Assembly (NCBI RefSeq): GCF_014207985.1
Contig: NZ_JACHMI010000001.1
Coordinates: 727,001-791,000 of the forward strand
Length of the DNA: 64,000 nucleotides
Direction of reading: 5' to 3'
DNA from: Nonomuraea rubra
GTDB lineage: Bacteria > Actinomycetota > Actinomycetes > Streptosporangiales > Streptosporangiaceae
Shown piece by piece: positions 25,334-34,900 of the stretch. Positions within the stretch are counted from its first letter, which is position 1. Each line of letters opens with the position of its first letter. Below the pieces are notes generated by a model. That model had not been told where the DNA came from. It made no database searches and worked only from the letters and a program-made list of their open reading frames with translations. The position numbers and the translations under genes were made by a program.

Positions 25334-25990
25334 ATGATGAGAGATGTGGATCGACTTCGTGGCTGGCCGGTGACCCTGAATGAAGGTCCGGTAGGCCTCC
25401 GGCCGCTGCGGCTGAGCGACGTACGCGTGTGGCGCGAGACCAGGCTGCGCAACGCCGACTGGCTACGTCCGTGGGAGCCGAGCAATCCTGAGACCCCGCT
25501 GTTCAGGACCGGGCTGGGGCCGTACATCTCGATGGTCGGCGCCCTCCGCCGCGAGGCACGGCAAGGGCTGGCGCTGCCGTGGGTGGTGACGTACGACGGC
25601 CGGTTCGCGGGGCAGTTGACCGTGGGCGCCATTGTGTGGGGCTCTGCCCGTTCTGCCCAGGTCGGCTACTGGGTCGATGGGGCGCTGGCCGGCAAAGGGA
25701 TCACCCCCACCGCGCTCGCCATGGCCGTTGACCACTGCTTTTTCACCACCGGTTTGCATCGGCTGGAAGCGAACATCCGCCCCGAGAACCAAGCCAGCCG
25801 TAGAGTGGTTGAGAAGCTGGGATTCAGGGAAGAAGGCATTCGGCGTCGCCAACTTCACATCGACGGAGCCTGGCGCGATCACATTTGCTATGCGCTGACC
25901 GTTGAGGATGTTCCCGGCGGGCTGCTCGTGCAGTGGCGTCGCGCGCGTGAGTCAGCCGCTCGCGGGGGTTCTCCCGTCGAAGAGGTTTGA
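25334..25990 (+). CDS. RimJ/RimL-type GNAT acetyltransferase
   Basis: A 218-residue GNAT starting at ATG 25334 after AGGGGG. Motifs are VGLRPLRLSDVRVWRETR at the N-terminus, VGYWVDGALAGKGITPTALAMAV (acetyl-CoA loop) and HRLEANIRPENQASRRVVEKLGF, typical of RimJ-type enzymes that acetylate protein N-termini. Its position between mog and sepX is conserved in actinobacteria, and the family is usually found next to the glp genes. The actual substrate is not shown by sequence. Confidence 0.9.
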   Translation: MMRDVDRLRGWPVTLNEGPVGLRPLRLSDVRVWRETRLRNADWLRPWEPSNPETPLFRTGLGPYISMVGALRREARQGLALPWVVTYDGRFAGQLTVGAIVWGSARSAQVGYWVDGALAGKGITPTALAMAVDHCFFTTGLHRLEANIRPENQASRRVVEKLGFREEGIRRRQLHIDGAWRDHICYALTVEDVPGGLLVQWRRARESAARGGSPVEEV

Positions 25991-26114
25991 CGATCTCGCG
26001 ACACACCGCACCGAATGCTCGTCAATCAGTGACACGCGGTCTTACGGTGCGTGACGTGAGCATATTGAAGGCGCGACGAGCACATCCGCGTCTTCGTGCT
26101 GCCTGGAGGTGGTC

Positions 26115-26699
26115 GTGAGCAGCGTCCTCCTCTATCTGGCCATCGTCGTCATGTGGCTGTGCGTCCTCATCCCGATGTGGCTGCGCAAGGACAAGGCCAA
26201 CCTCGCCGAGCTGGCGGAGCTCGAAGAGTATTACACCGGCGAGCACCAGCTTCCCGACCTCGACAACCTGGCTCCGCCCGACTCCGACGAGGACGACGAG
26301 GCGCCGCCGGTGGAGGTCGAGAAGGTCGATGTCCGCCAGTTCCGCCTCCGGCGCCGCGCCATCATCGTGGCCCGCCGCCGGCGCCTGCTCTTCTTCACCG
26401 CCCTGCTGGTGCTGGCCTCCGTCGTGACCGCCGCGGTGAAGGTGATCCCGTGGTGGGGGGTGGCGCCGTCCGGGGTCATCATGGTGGCGTACATGGCGTT
26501 TCTGCGCATTGCCGTACAGGTGGACAGGGAACGCCGCGATCGGGTCCACCAGGCGCGCGCTGAGCGGCTCCGGCGGCTGCGGGAGCAGCGGCGGGCCGTC
26601 GTAGAGGCTGAGGCCGAGGTCATCGATCTCACGACGATGCATCAGGACGTTCTCTTCGATCAGTACGCCGAACCGCCCAAGCGGGCGGTGGGGGACTGA
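26115..26699 (+). CDS. sepX: SepX/GlpR divisome membrane protein
   Basis: GTG 26115 has a strong GGAGGT site 5 bases upstream. The 194-residue protein starts with a transmembrane helix (VLLYLAIVVMWLCVLIPMWLRKD), then an acidic linker (PPDSDEDDEAPP), an Arg-rich segment, two further helices (LLFFTALLVLASVVTAAVKV, then SGVIMVAYMAFLRIAV) and a charged cytoplasmic tail. This is the layout of SepX (GlpR), which supports FtsZ ring stability and septation in Streptomyces and binds Glp in Corynebacterium. The cluster position downstream of the gephyrin-like gene supports the call. Confidence 0.85.
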   Translation: MSSVLLYLAIVVMWLCVLIPMWLRKDKANLAELAELEEYYTGEHQLPDLDNLAPPDSDEDDEAPPVEVEKVDVRQFRLRRRAIIVARRRRLLFFTALLVLASVVTAAVKVIPWWGVAPSGVIMVAYMAFLRIAVQVDRERRDRVHQARAERLRRLREQRRAVVEAEAEVIDLTTMHQDVLFDQYAEPPKRAVGD

Positions 26700-26748
26700 A
26701 TGGGTGGCGCGAGGACTCTCGGAAGTTTGCTAATCTAGTCGAGTCCTT

Positions 26749-26822
26749 GGGGATGTAGCGCAGTCCGGTAGCGCACTTCGTTCGCATCGAAGGGGTCAGG
26801 GGTTCGAATCCCCTCATCTCCA
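26749..26822 (+). tRNA. tRNA-Ala (anticodon CGC)
   Basis: A complete 74-base cloverleaf: acceptor GGGGATG/CATCTCC with the G3-U70 pair that identifies alanine tRNAs, D arm GCGC/GCGC, anticodon arm CTTCG-TTCGCAT-CGAAG with anticodon CGC, T arm AGGGG-TTCGAAT-CCCCT. The discriminator is A and CCA is not encoded. A two-hairpin repeat follows at once. Confidence 0.95.
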
Positions 26823-26823
26823 C

Positions 26824-26956
26824 CCGGGGCCGTTCTTGAAACGGCCGGACTGAAGTCGACGGGATCCCGTCTGATCGTTGAGATCGGGCGGGATCTTGTC
26901 GTTTCAGGGGTTTTCGAATCGGGTTCGTCCTGGGTTGGGAACTGCGGAACGGGCGC
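26824..26956 (+). repeat. Two-hairpin repeat, copy 1 (after tRNA-Ala)
   Basis: First hairpin: GGCCGTT/AACGGCC at 26828-26846. Second hairpin: GATCCCGTCTGATC with GATCGGGCGGGATC at 26863-26895, paired with G-T wobbles, followed by TTGTCGTTTC. The rest (GGGTTCGTCCTGGGTTGGGA, then GCGGAACGGGCGC) is shared with copy 2. Here it can serve as the tRNA terminator. Confidence 0.85.
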
Positions 26957-27189
26957 CTGGGAAGGCCCGGATGGTGTCAGGCCGCTGGTGGAGGACCAGG
27001 AACCGGCCGTTGGGCATGGCGAAGCCGACGGTGGGCTGGGTGCTGCGGCCAGGTGGCGGGTTTTGCGCTCATGGGGTGGGTGGTGGCCGACTCTGGCCTG
27101 CGGGTGGTGTGCCGTCGAAGGTCCCGGCCGGAGTCTCGGCGAGGGTGACGGGCTCGTCTTGGGGCTCGTGTATGTGGCGCCACTGATCG

Positions 27190-27415
27190 AGGAACTGGTC
27201 GTTGGCGACCGCGGCAGCAACGCGACCAGGATGGTCTGGGCGACGCGTCCGTGGGCGAGCCGGTTCTTGGGATCGTCGAGGTCGAGGTCGTGTCCCTTGA
27301 TCCTGCCGTTGAGGCCCTCCGTCATGGCCCGGACGGATTTGTAGGTTCCGATCCAGGCGGGACTGAGGTAGGCCAGGCCATGGCGGAATTTGTCGAGGTG
27401 GCCGGCGCTTGCAAA
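27190..27415 (-). pseudogene. Transposase/integrase C-terminal remnant
   Basis: The minus strand reads GHLDKFRHGLAYLSPAW, then YKSVRAMTEGLNGRIKGHDL and HGRVAQTILVALL in one frame. This looks like the end of an actinobacterial DDE-type transposase in which a related motif (EGFNGYAKD ... RGIAAQTILLAF-like) is common. No start or catalytic acids are present, so it is a fragment. The family is recalled from memory and not confirmed. Confidence 0.5.
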
Positions 27416-27768
27416 CCGTAACTGTAGATGGCTTTGCGGCTCGCGTGAAGAGACACATCTGCAACAGGCGCCTCACAGCCGAGCGCAGCTTCCGCCTTTG
27501 CGACTACACACCCGCCGGATGCTCACGGCGATGCTGCGTCCGTGGACCCAGTAGATCGCAAACCGCTTGTCGCAGCATGGGGATGAGCCGCCGTCAGCGA
27601 AGCATACGGTTCGTGAAGATGATCAGGAGCGGGAAGCCCGCGCCCGCCTTGGACGAGTTCATCCCGCCTGGGCCTATTCGGCGGGATCGTCGTGGGCATC
27701 GAGCTCCATCCCTGCCACTGGATGGAATGACGATGACAGCCGAGACAGCGGCAAACGAGGGAGAGACT

Positions 27769-28266
27769 ATGGGCTGGTGGGATGTGAAGGACGATGCGGA
27801 ACGGGAACGGTGGGAGTTTGCGCCGCTGGTGAGCGTCGGACCACTGCGGTTCGGGACAAGCCACGCCGACGTGGCGCGTGCGCTCGGCAGGTCCCCGGAG
27901 GATCTGATGCGACGCAGCAGCGAGCTTGATTTCAAGCACGAGGGGGTGCAGCTGTATTTCGACATTCACGAACTCTTGGCTGGTATCGCGATCGACATGC
28001 GGACCGGCCCGCAGGTGACTCTAGACGGCACTGAGCTGGTGGCGCGGGTGCCATCGGTAATGGAGGAGTGGCTGGAGAACTACCTCACCGCGAAAGAACT
28101 GCCCTTCTACTACTTCGGCAACTACGAGCCTGGGTCAGTGGACCTGGGGTTCATCCTGCGCGTGCAACGTGCCGACGATCGACTCCTGACCCGCCCGCTC
28201 TTCCTCAACGAGGCATGGGCCGACGACACCGAGCGGATCCCGAGGAACGAGTGGGCGATCCACTGA
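27769..28266 (+). CDS. Hypothetical protein, 165 aa
   Basis: ATG 27769 follows a good GAGGGAGAG site. The product starts GWWDVKDDAERERWEFAPLV and has LRFGTSHADVARALGRS, an acidic, compact soluble protein without signal or membrane segment. It resembles in style the small immunity-type proteins of actinomycetes, but no toxin gene is adjacent and I do not recognise a family. An in-frame extension back to 27409 lacks coding character. Confidence 0.6.
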   Translation: MGWWDVKDDAERERWEFAPLVSVGPLRFGTSHADVARALGRSPEDLMRRSSELDFKHEGVQLYFDIHELLAGIAIDMRTGPQVTLDGTELVARVPSVMEEWLENYLTAKELPFYYFGNYEPGSVDLGFILRVQRADDRLLTRPLFLNEAWADDTERIPRNEWAIH

Positions 28267-28620
28267 CCGTGGTGAACCTGTGATCTCGAGTGCGGCCAGG
28301 CGGCCCCGAACGGCTAAACCGGAGTGAAGTCCGAGCCCGCAACGCCGTTGGCCAAGTCGGCGGGTCCTCATTATGCTCTCGCCGCACCGCGGTCCGACAC
28401 CACACCCATCAATAATCTCCTCACACAGCTCACGCCGTGCTGCGTCCTCGTGACTCTTGCCCGGTTGGAGACGACCGCGGTTGCAGGGCGAGGGGCAACC
28501 AAATTTTCTTCAGGCCAGAGCTCGCGCGGCAGGTGTGGGAAACGATCATTTTCCCTTCGGGAAGCGATCTTTCCCGCCCCGCTTGCACCCCAGGCCAGCC
28601 CTATTCGTGAACACCTCACC
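28267..28620. other. Non-coding stretch with a double operator-like site
   Basis: No gene is supported here. At 28537-28575 two similar boxes stand in direct order, GGAAACGATCATTTTCC and GGAAGCGATCTTTCC; the same pair recurs at 38631-38669 beside an integrase remnant. Confidence 0.5.
28537..28575 (+). promoter_or_regulatory. Double GGAAACGATCAT box, copy 1
   Basis: Two boxes, GGAAACGATCATTTTCC and GGAAGCGATCTTTCC, are spaced about 22 bases apart, about two helix turns. Each is weakly palindromic. The same double box occurs at 38631-38669. It is probably a regulator-binding site; the protein is unknown. Confidence 0.5.
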
Positions 28621-28755
28621 CAGGGCCGTTCTTGAGACGGCTGGACTGAAGTTGACGGGATCCCGTCTGATCATCGCGATCAGACGGGATCTTTGTCGCT
28701 TCAGGGATTTCCGAAGCGGGTTCGTCCTGGTTCGGGAGCCGCGGAGCGGGCGCGG
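28621..28755 (+). repeat. Two-hairpin repeat, copy 2
   Basis: Hairpin one is GCCGT/ACGGC at 28625-28641. Hairpin two is a perfect 14-base inverted repeat, GATCCCGTCTGATC with GATCAGACGGGATC (28659-28691), followed by TTTGTCGC. The GGGTTCGTCCTGGTTCGGGA part and the GCGGAGCGGGCGC end match copy 1. There is no tRNA before this copy. Confidence 0.85.
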
Positions 28756-28769
28756 ATCTGTCCGGTCAT

Positions 28770-28963
28770 CCGGCCGCCGCCGTCGTCCAGGCCATTGCCG
28801 CGGCCCTGCAAGCAGTGATGGCCGAGCGGGGGCTGAGTTTCCGTCGGCTGGCCGAGGTCAGTGGGGTGAACCGGCAGACCGTCAACGACGTGAATGTCGG
28901 GCGATGTTGGCCGGATGTGGCCACCATCGCCAACTGGAGGCCGGTCTGGACGTTCGGCTGTAG
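28770..28963 (+). pseudogene. XRE-family regulator fragment with a frameshift
   Basis: The frame reads VVQAIAAALQAVMAERGLSF, then RRLAEVSGVNRQTVNDVNVG and WPDVATIAN, a typical Cro/CI helix-turn-helix. Near 28933 the match jumps to another frame (LEAGLDVRL), which one missing base would explain, and a stop follows at once. Members of this family continue with LWP and end soon after, so only the end is damaged. Confidence 0.65.
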
Positions 28964-29151
28964 CCTGCTTCGCCCACCGGGACCGGTGGAAGCTGACCCG
29001 CGCCGAATCCCTTCTCGCCCTGGTGAGGGCATCGTCGATTTTTCCCGCCCTCGCCCTGGTGATCGCAGGGCAGGCGAAATCCAGGCTCGACGGCTCCCCA
29101 AGAGGCTCCATTCGAGTTACTCCCGGGAGTGCGCGAGCCGCTGTCAGTTAG

Positions 29152-29608
29152 AACCTGGAGGGTGCTCACGCAACCTCGGGTGCTGCCGAGGGCCTGATCT
29201 CGGCGGCACCCTGCTCGTCCGGCCCGGCGCCCACGACCGTCGTTGAACGCCTGACCAGCGATGTGTCTGTGCTCTATGCCTCGTCGTTGGCGACTCCTCC
29301 CAACGCGTGGCCATTGATGCCCGCGGCGATGGAGAACAGGCCCGGTTCGTGCTGGGTCGGCCAGTCCAGCGCCGTCAGCCGGTTGAGCCGTGCCCGGGTC
29401 GTCTCCACCCGCCCCCGCGCGTCGGGCCCGCCCAGCGCTTGAGCCATTTGCTGGCCTCAAAGACTGCAAGGTCCCTGAAGGGCCCCTTCAGGACCCCAGC
29501 AACGGCGCCGACGATCAACCAGCGGCAGATGCCCGTGAACACTTGAGGCTCTTGTGACAAGACACAGATGACATCTCGAGGGGGTCCAGTGCTGAAAATA
29601 GATCATCT
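29152..29608. other. Gene-poor stretch before the sigma factor gene
   Basis: No supported gene. A near-perfect palindrome GGTCCCTGAAGGG/CCCCTTCAGGACC lies at 29470-29495. The minus strand has an open stretch (ARLNRLTALDWPTQHEPGLF) that looks like part of a decayed protein, of a family I cannot name. The promoter of the sigma gene should lie in the last 100 bases. Confidence 0.4.
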
Positions 29609-30196
29609 ATGGTGACCGACACGTCGCCACTGGTGGTGGACTCCGAGATCATCACACGTTCCCTCGATGATCCGGAGAAGTTCGCCGCCCTGTTCGACCG
29701 CTACGCCGCAACGCTTTACAGGTACATCTCCTTCCGGCTCGGCCCAGAACTCGCCGAGGACCTTGTCGGAGAGACGTTCCTGATCGCCTTTCGCAGGCGT
29801 CACGCGTACGACATCTCCTACCGCGATGCCCGGCCCTGGCTGCTGGGCATCGCAACCAAGCTCATCACCGGCCACCGCCGGACCGAGGTCAGCCGCTACC
29901 GTGCGCTGGAGCGGCAGAGTCCGGCCCAGCCCGTTGAGGGACCAGAAGAGGCGATCACTCGTGATCTGACCGCTCAAGGGTCGCGGACGATCCTGCTGAA
30001 CGCGCTCGCGTTGCTGTCGCGAGGCGACCGCGACGTCCTGCTCCTGGTCGCCTGGAGCGACATGACGTACGAGGAAGCGGCCCGAGCGCTCGACATTCCG
30101 GTCGGCACGGTCAAGTCACGACTCAACCGGGCCCGGCGCAAGGTCCGCCACACCCTGGGTGGGGTCAACCCGTTGGAGGAGCACGATCATGGATGA
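29609..30196 (+). CDS. ECF RNA polymerase sigma factor
   Basis: A 195-residue sigma-70 family protein. Region 2 is FAALFDRYAATLYRYISFRL to AEDLVGETFLIAFRRRHAYD; region 4 is LLSRGDRDVLLLVAWSDMTY followed by EEAARALDIPVGTVKSRLNRA. It would direct polymerase to a small regulon. It overlaps the start of the next gene (ATGGATGA), which encodes a membrane protein that is likely to be its control partner. Confidence 0.9.
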   Translation: MVTDTSPLVVDSEIITRSLDDPEKFAALFDRYAATLYRYISFRLGPELAEDLVGETFLIAFRRRHAYDISYRDARPWLLGIATKLITGHRRTEVSRYRALERQSPAQPVEGPEEAITRDLTAQGSRTILLNALALLSRGDRDVLLLVAWSDMTYEEAARALDIPVGTVKSRLNRARRKVRHTLGGVNPLEEHDHG

Positions 30197-30941
30197 ACTG
30201 AAGACGCTCATCAAGGAGCTGGAGCATGAGCCGCCCCACTCCCTGGCCCGGCAACGACTCCGGCTCGCTCAGGAGGCGACCGCGGCACCGCTCGATCGGC
30301 GCCGGAGGAGGCTGCTTCCGTTCGGCCGGCACACTCGGCTGGAACGGCCGCTCCTGAGCGGGCGGCGGCTCGCGATGGGCACCGCTGTGGCGGTGGCCGT
30401 CGCGGTGGGCGTGGCCGTGCCCTCCTTGCTCGGTTCCGCCGAGCCGGCGTACGCCCTGACGAAGAACCAGGACGGATCGATCAACCTCAAGATCTACGAT
30501 TTCCGGGACCCCGAGCGCCTCGAGAAGGAACTGCAGGATTGGGGTGTGCCGGCAGACATCACCTATCTGCCTCTCGGCAAGCGCTGCGGTAACAACCGGG
30601 CACCCTTCGTCGAGGGTGACGACTTCGGCGCGACCAAGGAGGAACTGTCGAGCAGTGATGCCGCCACGCAGGCCAGGCTTCGGGAGAGACTGCAAAAGTC
30701 GATCTCCTACCAGGCGATCCGTCCGCAAGATGGCATCACCATCTACCCTCGCCACATCCAGCCGGGCCAGATCGCGATGATCGAGGTCATGGAGAATCCA
30801 GCCACGCCCACGGTGGAGCGTCCCGGGGTCGCCTGGCAGTTCAGCGGGCGGCTGACGACCGGGCCCATCGAGGTGTGCAAGGTCGTGGCGGATCCCTCGG
30901 CCAACGACATCGGCGACGCCACGCCACCGCCCGGCAGTTGA
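30189..30941 (+). CDS. Membrane partner of the ECF sigma factor (CU044_5270-like)
   Basis: ATG 30189 overlaps the sigma stop by 8 bases. The 250-residue protein has a cytoplasmic N-terminus (MDELKTLIKELEHEPPHSL, Arg-rich), a transmembrane helix (MGTAVAVAVAVGVAVPSLLG, about residues 65-85) and an external domain with two Cys (KRCGNN, EVCKVV). It resembles the CU044_5270-type proteins that follow SigE-type ECF genes and may act as anti-sigma factors; no zinc motif (HxxxCxxC) is seen. Confidence 0.75.
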   Translation: MDELKTLIKELEHEPPHSLARQRLRLAQEATAAPLDRRRRRLLPFGRHTRLERPLLSGRRLAMGTAVAVAVAVGVAVPSLLGSAEPAYALTKNQDGSINLKIYDFRDPERLEKELQDWGVPADITYLPLGKRCGNNRAPFVEGDDFGATKEELSSSDAATQARLRERLQKSISYQAIRPQDGITIYPRHIQPGQIAMIEVMENPATPTVERPGVAWQFSGRLTTGPIEVCKVVADPSANDIGDATPPPGS

Positions 30942-31068
30942 TCCACACCCCGCGCCGTGATGTCCGGCCAGAAATCGGTTCGGCTGGCACGGTCGTGGGG
31001 CGGACGACCCGGCCAGGACACAAGCCGCACCCTCCACCGCAGGTCGTGCCTACTCGTGAACGCCCCAC

Positions 31069-31150
31069 CGGGGCCGTTCTTGAGACGGCTGGACTGCGGT
31101 TGATGGGATCCCGTCCGATCATCTGTATCGGACAGGATCCCGTGCTTTCC
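31069..31150 (+). repeat. Two-hairpin repeat, copy 3 (short)
   Basis: Hairpin one GCCGT/ACGGC at 31073-31089; hairpin two GATCCCGTCCGAT with ATCGGACAGGATC at 31107-31139. It diverges from copies 1 and 2 after CCCGTGC. The left flank (CTACTCGTGAACGCC) matches the left flank of copy 2. Confidence 0.8.
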
Positions 31151-31525
31151 GAGCCATCTCCGTGGACGCTGGATGCTCATGCACCCAGGCCGCTGCCCGG
31201 GCTCCGTCCCGCGGCCACGAGCAGGCCATCGGCGGCTAGACCACGCTCGTTACCGTCGACCCGAACAAGTCACGCGCCTGTCGCGAGCCCCCTGCCCGCC
31301 ACCGGCACCTCGGGCGCTTGACCGAGGCACCGGACGACCACGACCAGGCCGCCGGCCTCCTGCGATCGCGGCAACGTCCGCGTGGACGTCAAAGAACTGG
31401 ACGGGGGCGTCCAGGTCTCCGTCCTGGTCGGCCGACGCGTTGCGGGACACTTCCGCCGGCCTGGAGTCGGCTGCGACCGCGGCGGGCAGGGCCGCCTTGG
31501 CAGCCGGAATGCCGTTGTCCTCGGC

Positions 31526-31573
31526 CAGGAGCCGGCCCGGAAGCCGGCCCAGGAGTCGGCCCAGGAGTCGGCC
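31526..31573 (+). repeat. 12-base tandem repeat, four copies
   Basis: CAGGAGCCGGCC-type units: one as shown, one CGGAAGCCGGCC, two CAGGAGTCGGCC. The region between the anti-sigma-like and nSTAND genes (30942-31901) holds only such repeats, the third hairpin repeat and a SARP fragment. Confidence 0.85.
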
Positions 31574-31627
31574 GCGCGGGCACCACAGGCGGGGATCGGA
31601 CGGCGCGGGTGCCAGGCCGGCCCTGAC

Positions 31628-31687
31628 GCCGCGCCGGATGTAAACCCCGTAGCCCATGCCGCGCCGGACGTAGACCCCGTAGCCCAT
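31628..31687 (+). repeat. 30-base tandem duplication
   Basis: The 30-base unit GCCGCGCCGGATGTAAACCC followed by CGTAGCCCAT occurs twice with two changes. On the minus strand it encodes MGYGVYVRRG repeated, so it may be inside the decayed SARP reading frame. Confidence 0.85.
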
Positions 31688-31704
31688 GCCGCACAGGAAC
31701 CCGG

Positions 31705-31780
31705 CCTGGTTCACGTGGACGTCGACGGCTCCATCCCCCGTGCGGACCTCGAAGGATCCCAATACGTGAAATCTCATCAT
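31705..31780 (-). pseudogene. SARP regulator N-terminal fragment
   Basis: The minus strand reads MMRFHVLGSFEVRTGDGAVD, the opening of BTAD/SARP regulators (RFxVLGPFEVR). The reading frame then leaves the family and runs into the GYGVYVRRG repeats. It is a truncated gene start, perhaps the debris of a recombination with the SARP class also found at 35657-38497. Confidence 0.55.
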
Positions 31781-31901
31781 CTGCCCCCTCTTGTTGCGCT
31801 TGAGATCTAAGGTCTAAGGCGGCCCAGGGATGTCCGAAATAGCCCTCCGTGGGTTCAGGACAACGCGGCGAAGACTCCGGACAACAAGAGGTGAGAGCAC
31901 A

Positions 31902-34900
31902 TTGGGACGGCCCGAACAGCCGGTGGATCCGTTGGCCGGTCCCGTCGAAAGGCTCGCCTGGGAATTGCGCCGGCTCAGGGACGAGGCCGGGCGACCGAGC
32001 TACCGCGTACTCGCGGAGCGCGCGCATTTCTCGCGGAGCACTCTCGCCGAGGCGGCCACCGGGACGCGGCTGCCCACCCTTGAGGCGACACTGGCGTACG
32101 CCGTCGCCTGCGGTGGCGACGCCGCCGAATGGGAGCGGAAGTGGCAGTCGGTCGCGGCCGAACTCGAACGGTCGCAGCGCCGTTGCCCTTACCCCGGCCT
32201 GCTCCCGCTGGACGTCGACGCCGCCGACCTGTTCTTCGGCCGGGACGACCTTCTCGAGGTCCTGCTGAAGGCCGTGAGGCAGGGGCCGCTGACAGTGGTC
32301 CGCGGGGCCACCGGCAGCGGTAAGTCCTCGTTGCTGCGGGCCGGGCTGGCCGCGCGGCTGACCGCCGGCGGAGCTGCCGTCACGCTGCTCACTCCGGGTG
32401 CGCACCCGCTGTCCCAGTTGCACGCCTCCGATGTCGACGGCTCCGACGTGGTGATCATCGACCAGTTCGAGGAGACGTTCACGCTCTGCGCCGACGTGCA
32501 GGAGCGCGACGGCTTCCTCGACGCGCTGAGCGAGCTCGTCAGCGGTCAGGACGGCCCGGCGCTGGTGATCGGGATCCGCACTGACTTCTACGAACGCTGC
32601 ATGTCGCACGCCGGTCTGGCCGAGGCCCTCCTCGACAGCGTTCACCTGCCGGTCGGCCCCATGTCCGAGCAGGAACTGCGCGCCATCATCACCGAACCCG
32701 CCGCCCGGGCGGGGCTGCGCGTGGACCCGGATCTGGTGGTCACCGTGGTGGCCGAGGCCGCCGAGCAGAAGGGGGCGCTCCCGATGGTCGCGCACGCGCT
32801 GCGCGAGACGTGGAGCAGGCAGCGGGGAGACACGCTGGCGCTGGCGGACTACCGGGCCGTGGGCGGCGTGTCCGGCGCGATCGCGCGGACCGCTGAGCAC
32901 CTGTACGCCGATCTGGAAGCCGACCAGCAGCGGTTGCTCCGCGCCGTGCTGCTGCGGCTCGTCGTCCTGGGCTCGGGCAGCTCCGACACCCGCCGTGGTC
33001 TCGACCGGGACGAGCTTGCCGGCATCGGACCCGCCGGCGAGCTGGACGCGGTTCTCGACCGGCTCGCCGCCGCCAGGCTGATCGTCGTGGACCAGGACCT
33101 GATCGACATCGCGCATGAAGCGCTCCTCACCGGCTGGCCCCGGCTGCGGGAATGGCTCACCGCCGACCGTGAGACCCTTCTGCGCCACCAGCGGCTCACG
33201 TTCGACGCGGCCGAGTGGGAGCGCAACGGGCGCGGCGAGGACTATCTGTACCGCGGCACTCGCCTCGCCTATTGGGACGGCGAGGCGAGCTTCGTGCCGC
33301 CGAACGAGCTGGAGCGGACCTTCCTGGCGGCCTGCCACTCGAGCGCGGCAGAGCGCGGCCGAGCCCGCCGCCGGACCCGGCTCGCCTTCGGCGGACTGTC
33401 GGTCGCTGCCGTCGCCGTCATCGTGCTGGCCGCACTCGTCCTGGTCCAGGCAGGCGACAGGGACATCGAGCGTGACCGCGCCACCTCGGTACGGCTGGCC
33501 GCCGAGGCACGCCGCCAGCTCCAGCAAGACCCGGAACTGGCGTTGCTGCTGGCGATCGAGGCGTACGAGGCGGAGCCCACTCCGGAGGCCGACCTCGTGC
33601 TCCGCCAGGCCACCGCGGACTCCCGGCTGCGCGGCTCCACCCCGTCCGGCCTGCGCAGGGTCACAGGAACGACGGCCACCCCGGACGGCCGGAAGATCGC
33701 GATCTGGGGCGCCGGGTCGGGCCCGGCCGGCCTGGAGATCTGGAGTCTGGACGGTGCCGCACCGAGCCGGGCCGGCCATGTGCTCCAGGCGGATCGTACG
33801 GACGGTATCCAGAGCGCCGCGTTCAGCGGCGACGGCCGGCAGCTCGTCACCGGAGGCTCCGGAGGAGAGCTGGTGCTGTGGGACCTGGCGTCCAGCGGTC
33901 CGCCCGTGGTTCTGGGGACCGTTGACGGCAGCGTCCACGGCGTCAGCGTCAGCCAGGACGGTACGGTGGCGAGCGCGCACAGCGACGGCGTACGCATCTG
34001 GAAGCCGGGACGGTCGAAGCCCGTCAAGCTCAGCGTCCCCGGCCGCGCGGTCAGGAGCGTCGCGTTCAGCCCCAGCGGCCGGCTGCTCGCCACCGGGGGC
34101 AACGGATCGCCGCTGCGACTGTGGGACATGACCGGGGACCGGCCCGTTCTGCAGCGCGCGGCCACGCGCGGCGAGCCGGAGCAGGCGGCCTTCAGCCCGC
34201 GTGGACCATGGGTCGCGACCGTCGAAGGCGACGTTCCCCGGGTCTGGGACGCGACGGAGACGCCGGCCGGTGACTGGATCCCGCAGATCGAGCTGGCCGG
34301 CCACGCCCCGAAGCTCAACGGCCTGGTGTTCACCGCGGCCGGGGATCGTTTGGCGACCTATGGCGCCGACGGCGTGATCCGCGTCTGGACGACGGGCAGC
34401 GACGCCGACCCACTGGTGTTGCGCAGCTCGAAGGGGGATCCGCACGGAGCGGCGTTCACCCCGGACGGGAAGTCCTTGGTCAGCGTCGATGCGGACGGCA
34501 CCCTGCGGACGTGGGACGTCACGGCGGGCGACCCGGCACCGAGCGAGGGCAGACCCCTGGCGCTCAGCGCTGACACGAGCACGGTGGCGGTCAGCGCGGG
34601 GCCGACCTCACTCCTCAGCCCGCAGGACGTCCGCATCAGGACCTGGCGCGGCACGACCTCGGCCGAGGTGCGCGGCCCGCGTGATACCGGCTACCTTGTC
34701 GCGCTGAGCCCTGACGGCCGGCGGATGGCGGGCATCGGCCGGGCCGGGACCCTCAGCCTGTGGGACCTCACCACCGGCGGCGCGCCGGTCACCACACCCG
34801 CGCAGTTCCACGGCCTCCCGACCGGCCTGGTGTTCAATGCCGACGGAAAGCGGATCGTCGCGGGCGCCTTCCGCACCGAACCGCAGGTGTGGCAGGTCTC

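Noticed and set aside
26735..27325. Minus-strand open frame through tRNA-Ala with GIRTPDP-like text
   Set aside because: The GIRTPDP string is the known false translation of tRNA genes on the opposite strand; only the transposase-like part at 27190-27415 has meaning.
31389..34445. 1,018-codon open frame on the minus strand over the nSTAND gene
   Set aside because: It is the mirror of a WD40 coding sequence and shows only Arg/Gly-rich composition.
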